Positions 56,301-64,000 of a DNA stretch of 64,000 nt are shown here, piece after piece (position 1 is the stretch's first letter; each line of letters starts with the position of its first letter). The stretch lies in assembly GCA_008828725.1 (NCBI GenBank), contig MEHQ01003351.1, forward strand, positions 242,969-306,968, read 5' to 3'. Made by a program: the position numbers and the translations under genes. The DNA comes from Saccharina japonica (taxonomy: Eukaryota; Sar; Phaeophyceae; Laminariales; Laminariaceae). The notes beneath the pieces are model-generated. The model worked only from the letters and a program-made list of their open reading frames with translations. It did not search any database and was not told where the DNA came from.

Positions 56301-58434
56301 ATGTTTTGATTGGTCAAGTAGTGCCGTTTGATTGGTCAAGCAGTGCTTAGCTAAGCATGCTTATGTGCTTATCTTTTGTTGCTTATTTGGCTGAGCACGC
56401 TCGCTTATGTGCTTCGTTAAGCATACTAAAACCCATACACCTATTGCATGGCATTTTAGTGTGGTCATACGAAAACCCATACGATTTAGTTGTACACTAA
56501 AACACATGCTGGTAAAAAAAAACCTGGGCGCAAATATAAGGACCGTTGGGGTATAAACATGAAGACCAAATGGTTCTTATGTTTCCGCCGATAATGGTAT
56601 AAGGAATTCGCGCAGGTGAGTGCTTCACACGCCGGGCAGACATGTTCCTGATCTGTATGATCTGTATGATCTAGTTCATGTTGCCGGGGGGTGGGAGCCG
56701 TATAACGTGCATGAACGCCAGACAGACAATCGATTCCAACTTGATGATCTAGACCTTTCAGAGCAGATAGATCCCTGATCTGCATGATCTGTATGATCTG
56801 TACGATCTGCATGATCTGTATGATCTGTACGATCTGCATGATCTAGCTCATGCTGCCGGGTGGGAGCCGTATAATCCGCATGATCTAGGACAAGGTTTTC
56901 CGGGTTGGATCTGTACTGTACAGATCCTTCACAACGTTCCATAAACGGCAGGTAAGCATATAAATGATCTAGATGATCTATCTGTAGATGATCTATCTGT
57001 AGATGATATATCCAACGGGTGGGATGTTTGTAACCGTCGGCAACTATGAACGTACCTTGGCGGAAGGCTATTACCGGGGACCATAGTAAATAGGACCTAC
57101 GGTTCACACAAAAACCTATATATTTCCCTTTTTTACTAACAACATTTGGTCCTATTTACTATGGTCCCCCCTAATAGTCGTGATTGGTGGTAACCCAATA
57201 AAAAACGGGGGAATCGAAATAACTAATTACGGGCGGACGGACGGCGCGCGGAGATCAATCAGGCTCAAGATGTTCGGCTTCGCCCAGCTCAAAACGAGTC
57301 CCTACCCGGAACGCACCCCAGGGCTGCCATGGCCCTCTGCAAACGTAACCTATACCCTGGTACCTGGTATCAGCTTTTACCTTACTGGCCCATGAAAGAA
57401 GGGGGGAGGCGACGAGATCAACGGCGCAGGCGATGAAAGCGCTACAGGCTGACTTCAGGGAAGCCTCCATGTCACCCTTCGCGTCCACCTGCAACGAGAT
57501 AAAAATCGAAACGCGCGGGAACGAAACGAAACGAAAGCGAAGCGAAAGGAAACGAAGCGACACGAAGCGCAACGAAGCGAAGCGAAACCAAGGGAAACGA
57601 AGCGAAACGAAGCGAAACAAAGCGAAACGAAACGGAGCGAAACGAAACAACACGGAACGAAACGAAACAACAAAACGGGATGAAACAAGATGAAACCACA
57701 AAACGGGATGAAACGAGATGAAACCACAAAACGAGATGAAACGAGATGAGGCAAAACGAAACGAAACGAAACGAAACAAGAATACACGAAACGAAACAAA
57801 ACGAGACGAAACGTAATGTTACGAAACCAAGCGGAACGACAAAGTAGGTAACATACTTATTCGGGACTAAAAGACGACACACCACATTGGTTTGTAGTCC
57901 CAGCCAGAGTGGGGCACGTACTAAAACCAAATGAAACAAAATTCTAGAACGAATGTAGCTTTTTTCCATTCGAGAATAAATGTCACGGTTCTGGTCTGTT
58001 TTTCGTTGTGACCTTGGGAAGGAGTGTATTAATAGCTCGTTTTCTCTTTTTTTTTTTCGTGTACTCTCGCACATGCCGGTGTAATAATTTCTGGTATCGA
58101 AAAATTGCCGAGTTTGTGTTGTTTTTGTTTGTCCACCGGAGATCTGGTGGTGTGTGTGTGTTTTTTTTAATTGTTGCCGGCGATCGGCGGCGAAAAAAAC
58201 ATTCAGAAAGTTGACTTTGTATTGGCGGCTGTCGCTACACTTGTTTCATGAACAAAAAAAAAAGAGAGAGACCAAGAGACGAAACAACGCGAGAACGAAA
58301 CGGATTGAAACAAAACAGAAACAAAACAAAACGAACAAAGACCGTCACGAAGGAAACCAAACAAACGTACGCAATACAGCACGTAGAATACACACCAGTG
58401 TATATTACGCCTGGTTATCCTCTTCCTACTACAG

Positions 58435-58465
<31 letters not shown>

Positions 58466-58534
58466 GCTACTACTACTACTACTACTACACTACTACTACT
58501 ACTTCTACTACTACTTCTTCTACTACTACTACTG

Positions 58535-58632
<98 letters not shown>

Positions 58633-59949
58633 GTAGTACTCCACTATCTGTACCTGAATCTCATCGATGGTGGGGATGCTGTCGAGGGTGAGCTCAACCA
58701 GAGCGTTCTTGCTCGACAGTCGGAAGAGAGCCGGTGTGTGCCGGATGAATTTTCTCAGCGCCATCCTGTATCGACAACAAAAAAATCGTTGAATCGTTGC
58801 TGGCTCGGTTGGCAGATAGATTATTGAATCGTTGGTAGATTCAGTGATTGATTCAATGGTCGATACATTTTTAGTTGCTTTTTACATCCCATTTATAATC
58901 TTCGCCCTTATTTTCTCTCTCCTTCCTACGTGTAGTCGTAACTCAGATCCGGGGTCACAAAGTCTAGGCTCTTCTGCCTCCTCCCCCACTACGGCTCGTG
59001 CCTTGCATTTTTATCGCGAAAATACTTTTAGCCCTTTCTCCCCTTTGTCGATTCGCATCGAAATACATGTGATTCACTGATTGGTTCATTCCGGTTGGTT
59101 ACTTGATTGATTAGTTTGTCGGTTGTTTTGTGTTGTCGGTTTGTTTTGTTTCGTTTGTTTGGTTGCTTGATTGATTGATTCGTTGGTTGATTGATTGGTT
59201 TCGGGTGATTGCTTGGTTGGTTGGTCGCCGAATGCTGATCGATCGTTTGATTGGCTGGCTGGCTGGGTGGGTGATTGGCTTGGTCAACAGAGTTGTCGAC
59301 ACATTCACAACTTTTCGTTGATTTGATTTAAATCCGCTGGTTTCGTATTTTGGTGAAACGACCGCATCAGTTCATCGTCCGAAAGCAACAGACCACCGTC
59401 GTCGCCAATCACCCCTGTCAGCCAAACCCGACCATACCCAACCACCCCCCCCCCCACAGCACAAGAAAAGCACACCACCATCAAACTATTCCCCACCCAA
59501 GGGGAAAATATTAGCAAAAATGTATTTGTAATGTACCTGGTATGGAAACAACGTAATGAGCGCCCAAATGTTGGAGGTGTCCATTGCGAATAGGAACGGT
59601 GCTCCGTCTCGAAAGGGATGCGTGGTCAATGGTCGAATGACTAAGGCAAGCAACAAACGAGTACGCCCCCCCCCCCCCCTCCCCGAGGCCGTCACAGAAA
59701 CGCCTCATCCCATAATCCATCTAACCTCGTCGAGCCAAAGTTCAGCTTGTGCTCCGCACGAACGAACTGGATGCGGAACGGGGTCAGCTGTTCCCTCAGC
59801 GTCAGCAGGTGCTTGATCAAAAACAGCTGAGCGTCGAGCCCCCCCTCCCCCGCTTCTCCGACCGCCCCCCCGCCCCCGCTAGATGTTGGCGCCGCCGCCG
59901 ACGCCTTAGAACTGTTTGGAACTCCCGTGCTGATGGCAATCGCCGCTCG
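53200..59949 (-). CDS. COG3: Conserved oligomeric Golgi complex subunit 3, C-terminal part (6 exons, N-terminus missing)
   Basis: COG3 belongs to lobe A of the eight-subunit COG tether, which captures recycling vesicles at the Golgi. Exons on the - strand are 59949-59726, 58765-58654, 57488-57381, 56050-55970, 54951-54772 and 53328-53200, joined in agreeing phases (about 277 codons). Recognised family blocks are DAQLFLIKHLLTLREQLTPF, TPALFRLSSKNALVEL, KGDMEASLKSACSAFI, RAQPFASPARVK and MSLYLDNKATEGILLHPVQR. The protein ends in a short acidic tail, DSEEGKK. COG3 proteins are usually about 800 residues, so about 500 N-terminal residues are absent. They may lie in the gap at 60936-61373 or past 64000. 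Confidence 0.9.
53545..53770 (+). mobile_element. SINE-like repeat, poly-C tailed
   Basis: ACAAGTGGTTCTTAG, CACCTCACGGCACTTCGCAC, TACGACTACGGCCATG and a C-run at 53758-53769. It lies in the last intron of COG3, opposite to the direction of that gene. Confidence 0.8.
54772..54951 (-). CDS. COG3: COG3 exon
   Basis: The acceptor is tgaaaaaaacaaaaaag, A-rich and unusual, and the donor CCGGAG/gtccgt. The 60 codons read ETVHAALFSAAAALPRVCAA, MSLYLDNKATEGILLHPVQR and RVVDTVDGVREVLHRLHPPE. MSLYL.NK.TE.IL..PV is a highly diagnostic COG3 motif. If the donor were not used, the frame would add VRT and stop at 54760, which would truncate the protein before its conserved end. Confidence 0.92.
55075..55560. 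repeat. TCGATATATCGAA palindromic satellite
   Basis: About 20-bp units (TCGATATTTCGGTATATCGA and similar), with orientation switching near 55250, so the block can pair with itself. It is in a COG3 intron. Confidence 0.9.
55590..55975. repeat. CA-rich tract with ACACGCGCATACACGCGC repeats
   Basis: Degenerate ACACAC and CACGCGCATA repeats that end at the donor of a COG3 exon. Long spurious frames on both strands. Confidence 0.9.
55970..56050 (-). CDS. COG3: COG3 exon
   Basis: The acceptor is gttgatgcgcag and the donor GTCAAG/gtgcgt, phase 0, 27 codons: VRAFEERGEEGMASLRAQPF, then ASPARVK. The Q-P-F-A-x-P-A-x-V segment corresponds to the family's Q-P-W-A-x-P-A-K-V region immediately before the next block. 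The downstream intron starts with a long CA-rich tract. Confidence 0.85.
56645..57012. repeat. GATCTGTATGATCT satellite element
   Basis: Two partial units with GATCTGTATGATCT runs, a CATGCTGCCGGGTGGGAGCC core and TCCGGGTTGGATCTGTACTG, ending in TAGATGATCTATCTGTAGAT. Confidence 0.8.
57075..57173. mobile_element. MITE-like element, GGGGACCATAGTAAA ends
   Basis: CGGGGACCATAGTAAATAGG and CCTATTTACTATGGTCCCCC are near-perfect inverted ends; 98 bp in all. The best-preserved short copy. Confidence 0.88.
57381..57488 (-). CDS. COG3: COG3 exon
   Basis: The acceptor is atctcgttgcag and the donor AGTAAG/gtaaaa, phase 0 at both ends, 36 codons: VDAKGDMEASLKSACSAFIA, then CAVDLVASPLLSWASK. It matches the 'D.K.d.d..LK.aCe.fI' block of the family. 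A CGAAA-type microsatellite (57505-57840) adjoins the acceptor side. Confidence 0.92.
57505..57840. repeat. (CGAAA)n microsatellite
   Basis: ACGAAACGAAACGAAGCGAA-type pentamers next to a COG3 exon. It translates into Phe/Ser-rich frames on the - strand that are not real. Confidence 0.95.
58428..58636. repeat. (ACT)n microsatellite
   Basis: About 70 ACT trinucleotides, interrupted a few times by TTC and TGC. Poly-Leu, poly-Tyr and poly-Ser frames are artefacts. It begins 18 bp beyond a COG3 splice donor. Confidence 0.97.
58654..58765 (-). CDS. COG3: COG3 exon
   Basis: The acceptor is ttgtcgatacag and the donor ATTCAG/gtacag. The leading G completes Arg, then MALRKFIRHTPALFRLSSKN and ALVELTLDSIPTIDEIQ. 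The FRL.S.NAL.E..L...P.. pattern follows LFLIKHLL in COG3. The donor is 18 bases from a (CTA)n microsatellite at 58428-58636. Confidence 0.92.
58905..59062 (+). repeat. Dispersed repeat (CAGATCCGGGTCACA family)
   Basis: ACTCAGATCCGGGGTCACAA, CCCCCACTACGG and CATTTTTATCGCGAAAATAC; matches 32513-32665. Confidence 0.7.
59495..59690 (+). mobile_element. 3' end of the poly-C-tailed LINE-like family
   Basis: AAACAACGTAATGAGCGCCC, GGTGCTCCGTCTCGAAAGGG and GCAACAAACGAGTACGCCCC with a C-run at 59666-59680. It lies in a COG3 intron, opposite strand. Confidence 0.7.
59726..59949 (-). CDS. COG3: COG3 exon (most upstream one visible)
   Basis: Read on the - strand, the acceptor is cctcggcccgcag and the donor ACGAG/gttaga, phase 0 in and phase 2 out. 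It begins RAAIAISTGVPNSSKASAAA and passes through a Gly-rich stretch to GLDAQLFLIKHLLTLREQLT, then PFRIQFVRAEHKLNFGST. The LFLIKHLL.LREQ block is the most distinctive COG3 signature. I checked the G-run (C-run on +) around 59839-59845: with seven bases the frame is continuous. Confidence 0.92.
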
Positions 59950-60469
59950 CTGCGGGCCGAGGGGTGTGTTTGGACAGCGTAGGGAGGAGGGGGGGGGGGG
60001 GGGGTGGTTGAGCGGTTGAGCCCCATCGCTTCTTTATCGAGCTCGAGTGTGCAAAAAACAAGGTAGCACAACATTACGGTAAGAGAGCACCACGTTTCGA
60101 CGAACAAAGCTAAGAACGACATCCCGTCCCATCCCATTTTCATCGTCATTGTCATCACCACAATTAAAACCGCCATCCCACAAAACCATCACCCTTATCA
60201 CTGCCGCCGCCGCCAACACCACTAATACCATCATCACCCGGACCACAAACCCACCAAAACCACAATCAACCACTCTATCATCATCGCGCCAACACCACTA
60301 TCACCACCACCACCATCCAATCGCCACCACCACCACCACCACCACCACGACCCACAACCCCCAACAATCCCATCCCACCAAAACCCACCATCCCGCCCCA
60401 TCCTACCCCATCCCCTCTCATCGCAACCCATACCATCCCATCTCACCGCAACCCATCCCATTTCATCCC

Positions 60470-60935
60470 CTACCCTTCCCTTCCCTTCCCGCCCACCCCA
60501 TCCCATTCCATCCCATCCCGTCTCATCCCATACCCCACCCCATCCAATCCCATCCCATATCCCGCCCACCCCATCCCATTCCATCCCGTGTCCCACCCAT
60601 CCCATCCCATCCCGTCCCATATCCCACCCATCCCACCCCATATCCCACTCACCCCATCCCATCCAATCCCATCCCATATCCCACCCACCCCATCCCATGC
60701 CCCACCCATCTCATCCCATGTCCCACCATCCCATCCCATATCCCACCTACCACATCCCATCCCACCCATCCCATTCCATCCCATGTCCCATTCCATCCCA
60801 TCCCATATGCCACCCACCCCATCCCATCCCATATGCCACCCACCCCATCCCATCCCATATCCCACCCACTCCATCCCATCCCATCTCATCCCCCTCCCAT
60901 CCCATCCCATCCCATCCCATCCCATCCCATCCCAT
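60470..60935. repeat. (CCCAT)n satellite running into the assembly gap
   Basis: Pentamers CCCATCCCAT with variants (CCACCCACCCCATC). The last 40 bases before the gap are perfect. The array is the probable cause of the gap. Confidence 0.95.
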
Positions 60936-61373
60936 NNNNNNNNNNNNNNNNNNNNNNNNNNNNNNNNNNNNNNNNNNNNNNNNNNNNNNNNNNNNNNNNN
61001 NNNNNNNNNNNNNNNNNNNNNNNNNNNNNNNNNNNNNNNNNNNNNNNNNNNNNNNNNNNNNNNNNNNNNNNNNNNNNNNNNNNNNNNNNNNNNNNNNNNN
61101 NNNNNNNNNNNNNNNNNNNNNNNNNNNNNNNNNNNNNNNNNNNNNNNNNNNNNNNNNNNNNNNNNNNNNNNNNNNNNNNNNNNNNNNNNNNNNNNNNNNN
61201 NNNNNNNNNNNNNNNNNNNNNNNNNNNNNNNNNNNNNNNNNNNNNNNNNNNNNNNNNNNNNNNNNNNNNNNNNNNNNNNNNNNNNNNNNNNNNNNNNNNN
61301 NNNNNNNNNNNNNNNNNNNNNNNNNNNNNNNNNNNNNNNNNNNNNNNNNNNNNNNNNNNNNNNNNNNNNNNNN
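60936..61373. other. Assembly gap (438 N)
   Basis: A run of N. Left flank is the CCCAT satellite; right flank is unique DNA. Upstream exons of COG3 may be in or beyond it. Confidence 0.99.
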
Positions 61374-61539
61374 GCTCAAGGGTGCTGCGTTTTTTTCCTT
61401 CTGTTGGGGGGGGGTTGGGGGTTGGGTGAGGGGTGTTCGTTTTCTCGCGCAGTATCGTCCTTTCTAAGCAGGCGTTCATAAGACAGGAGGCGGAGGGCCG
61501 TGGGGGGGGCGGGGCAGTAGTGGCCACGCGACTCGGCCC

Positions 61540-61690
61540 AGCTTCTTCGGCACAATGGTTGGTAGTCCATATTAACTCTTATAAATTAATTTTCATTTTC
61601 TGATAATTTCCCCAGCTTCTTCGGTACAATGATTGATATTCCGAATGAATTCTTGTCAATTAATTTTCATTTTCCGAGAAATTTCTCCCG
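61540..61690 (+). repeat. Tandem pair of 74-bp units
   Basis: AGCTTCTTCGGCACAATGGT at 61540 and AGCTTCTTCGGTACAATGAT at 61614, each followed by AATTAATTTTCATTTTC. Confidence 0.88.
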
Positions 61691-61799
61691 CGGTCGGGGT
61701 TATAGGGGGTAGGGTTTGAACTCAACTGTATTTTTGTTTTCAACTATTTCACGCATTGAACAGACCACCGAGCCCCACTCCAGGGTTTAGATGTTTCAG

Positions 61800-62290
61800 G
61801 GCAGATGCATCAACCAACCAATACCCCTAACCAATCAAAATCAATCAACCAATCAACTAATCAATCAACCAGTCAACCAAACAATCAGTGAAAAAACAAA
61901 AAACAATCAGTCACTCAATCAAGTCAATCTACAAATCAACTGCCCAATCAACCAGCCAACCAGTCAATCAAACAATCACTAAAAAAATCAACCAATCAAT
62001 CACTCAACCAATCAATCAACCAATCAACTGATCAATCAACCACAAAAAAAAGTCCAACCAATCACAATCAAACAACCAATCAACCAATTAACTAAGCAAT
62101 CAACCAATCAATGAAACGATCACTAAAAATACAACCAATCCATCACTCAACCGATCAACAGAATAATCAACCAATCAACCCGTCAATCGAGCAACCCCTA
62201 AAAAAAAAAAACAATCAATCAATCAACCACAAAAAAAAACAGTCAACCAATCAATCAACCAAGCAATCACCTAGTCAATAGAATAAACCA
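61800..62290. repeat. (CAATCAAC)n repeats with poly-A interruptions
   Basis: Nearly 500 bp of AATCAACCAATCAATCAACC, broken several times by short A-runs such as CACTAAAAAAATCAACC. The regular placement of the A-runs (about every 60-110 bp) suggests a higher-order unit. Confidence 0.93.
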
Positions 62291-62355
62291 CACTAATCCG
62301 TTCGGGAATTTAGGGGCATTTTTTTTATGTATTTATGAGTACCCGACCTACGCTC

Positions 62356-62588
62356 CTTCACGCATGCTACGGTATAAGTGCCCCCTAAAGCTGATTTCGG
62401 CAGGAAAACAAAAAGTGCTCGTACCTGATGAACAATACCATGACAGTATTCATAGTATACAACGAAAAATATTGCAACACAAGAATTGTTATATTCAGAC
62501 GACTTTGGGTTAAGGAGCCGGATCGTTCAAAAAACATTTCTGCCAAAAAGATAGTATAGCTGTCGCTAGGAACTCGCGCAGCAGGATA
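62356..62588. mobile_element. MITE, GTGCTACGATAGAGGT family, diverged
   Basis: The left end is CACGCATGCTACGGTATAAG; inner words are CCTGATGAACAATACCATGA and GGGTTAAGGAGCCGGATCGT. The right end is badly decayed. Confidence 0.65.
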
Positions 62589-62886
62589 TTAGTAACTGTC
62601 GTCAACTTGTGTGCATTGGTGGGGAAAAGTACAGGGAAAAACGTCGACGACGTGCCCCGAGAACCCCCGCTGCCCTCCCTTAAGGCGGTACACGCGAATG
62701 ATGGCGCAGGCTATGGCTATGAGCTATGAGGGTCTGCTCCACTTGGGTGAGGACCGTAGGAAAAAAGAAAGTCGTTTACTATACAAGTACAGAAAAATTG
62801 AAGGTAATCACAAATTGTACGTGTAGAGTAACAGGTGGCACCGCATTTTCTCAACACATGGGTCAGGGGTTCGATACCCGTGTATC

Positions 62887-63725
62887 AGGGCGTGTCTTAA
62901 CTTCACTTCGCGGGCATTGGAACGGAACGAACGTAAAATTATTTGCCTGAAAAAGTGGTGCTGATTGGATATTGAGAAGAAAAAACACCGAACAGATTCC
63001 AAGCGTTCCAAGCTGTCCGTAAATTTGTAAAGAGGAAGCGTATGTGTCAAAACAGTAATCCTTGTTCAGCAGAACCGAACGGCCCACTTGGAACGAGATG
63101 TACGGCAGTTGATTGGTGCTGGAATGTTGCAACTGGTTGCGACATTTGCTGGGAGGCCCACCAGGGCATGAGGCAAAATGAGATGACATGGGAGCACGCG
63201 ATGGAGCACGTGCAGACGCCACAGGTCTCGCCTGCGGTAGGAGCCACGCGATACGGCCATGGCCTGTACAGGAGGCTCACGAGGGAAAAATTCGGGTGGC
63301 GAACGAGACTGTGGCGATAGATATCTAGCAAAAACACTGGGCCGATGTTCACAGAAGCACCAGGATACCTCGTCGAGCCGCGACGGCGATATCATAACTT
63401 CTAGATTTGTCCCGAGGGTGCCACTTGGATGGCTAGCACTGCTTGGTCTGAGGCATGTCAGGCGCTCTATTTGCGTGTGAAGCTATCCTCTGTACCAGGA
63501 GCACTCGCTGCCTACGTGACGGTACCCCTGTCCTAGAGTCCAGCTGCACAGTCCCGAGGCAAATTTCATGGGTTACTTTCTGTTGCGGCCTGTTCCAGGA
63601 TCGGGTGCCTAAAAAATCGATCGGACACAAACCGCAAAAACAGCATGGAATGGAACGAACGAACGCGAATAGTCTCGTTCCGTTCCAGCCATTCCAAGCT
63701 ATCGAATGGAGTTAAGACACGCCCT
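62887..63725. mobile_element. DNA-transposon-like element with AGGGCGTGTCTTAACT ends
   Basis: Inverted ends AGGGCGTGTCTTAACTTCAC (62887) and the complement of GGAGTTAAGACACGCCCT (to 63725). GGAACGGAACGAACG is a second inner inverted block. The interior, about 840 bp, has only short frames and no transposase I can recognise, so it is probably non-autonomous. Confidence 0.7.
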
Positions 63726-63964
63726 CACTCCGAACTTCTTTTTAAGTAGGAAAAAAAAACGTACGTATAGTAGACAGATAAAATTATGAGAAATTTATGC
63801 AAAATGAAAAAAAAAAGTAGTAGGCAAAATAAAATTCTGAGAATTTGATGAAAAGTGCACACAAAATCAATAGTTTATTCAAGTAAGAAAACGGCCATGG
63901 CCATTTTGCCAGGGGTCCCTATCACGAGAGCCTTGGTCAAAATTAGAAACTCGCATTCGCTCGT

Positions 63965-64000
63965 AATAAAGTATACCTCTATAGTAGCACGTGTTCCTTA
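63965..64000. mobile_element. MITE end, GTGCTACGATAGAGGT family, cut by the window edge
   Basis: TACCTCTATAGTAGCACGTG is a right-hand terminal repeat of the family. Confidence 0.6.

Larger units (their letters stand above)
61374..64000. other. Region right of the gap, no gene recognised
   Basis: Only short open frames. The longest, 63042-63320 (+, MCQNSNPCSAEPNGPLGTRC and on), lies inside a TIR-bounded element and matches nothing I know. A short possible exon at about 62680-62745 (+) ends LLHLG before gtgagg but has no family support. No COG3-like sequence was seen on the - strand. Confidence 0.5.

Noticed and set aside
58154..58764. Poly-Leu, poly-Tyr and poly-Ser frames
   Set aside because: They come from the (ACT)n microsatellite. 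Only the short non-repetitive - strand part (58654-58765) is a real exon of COG3.
59839..59845. Suspected frameshift in the COG3 exon at a C-run
   Set aside because: On recounting, the run has seven C and the frame is continuous from AISTGVPN to DAQLFLIKH.
60149..61481. Long His/Pro/Ser frames through the CCCAT array and the gap
   Set aside because: They translate a pentamer satellite and unknown bases; no coding support.

Overview
The window is eukaryotic nuclear DNA. The genes are split into many short GT-AG exons separated by long introns, exons are GC-rich with long Gly/Ala/Ser/Glu low-complexity tracts, and introns and intergenic DNA are full of small dispersed repeats, MITE-like elements and microsatellites. 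No rRNA, bacterial operon, CRISPR array or viral gene was seen. My best guess is a stramenopile, perhaps a brown alga; this is inference from gene architecture, not from a marker gene.

Two genes are supported. The first, on the + strand, fills about 1.2-45.7 kb. It encodes one very large receptor-like protein of about 2,580 residues. In order it has an N-terminal hydrophobic segment, a type-1 periplasmic-binding-protein (ANF-receptor-like) ligand-binding ectodomain, one transmembrane helix, a long disordered juxtamembrane region, a complete TKL-like Ser/Thr kinase domain and a long acidic, Glu/Gln-rich tail. I could place 20 exons whose splice phases all agree; the summed coding length is a multiple of three. 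Exons 15 and 16, which carry the kinase activation-segment end, APE motif and part of the C-lobe, are present twice in a 2.7 kb tandem duplication. A lone N at 32511 sits exactly where the homology of the first copy ends. Decayed copies of exon 8 and exon 14 lie in the neighbouring introns.

The second gene, on the - strand (59,949 down to 53,200), is the C-terminal part of COG3, a subunit of the conserved oligomeric Golgi tethering complex, in six exons. Its N-terminal half is not visible; it may lie in the assembly gap (60,936-61,373) or beyond the window. The two genes converge, with about 7.5 kb of repeat-filled DNA between them.

The rest is repeats. Notable families are: a LINE-like remnant and a SINE-like element that both end in GAGTAC followed by a poly-C tail; a MITE family with GTGCTACGATAGAGGT ends; a fold-back element bounded by GGGCCC that forms a near-contiguous array at 36.4-37.7 kb; smaller inverted-repeat families; telomere-like CCCTAA arrays inside introns; a 27-bp GATC-palindrome satellite; and many microsatellites. 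Splice sites were placed by reading the sequence, the expected protein families and phase agreement, without transcript data.
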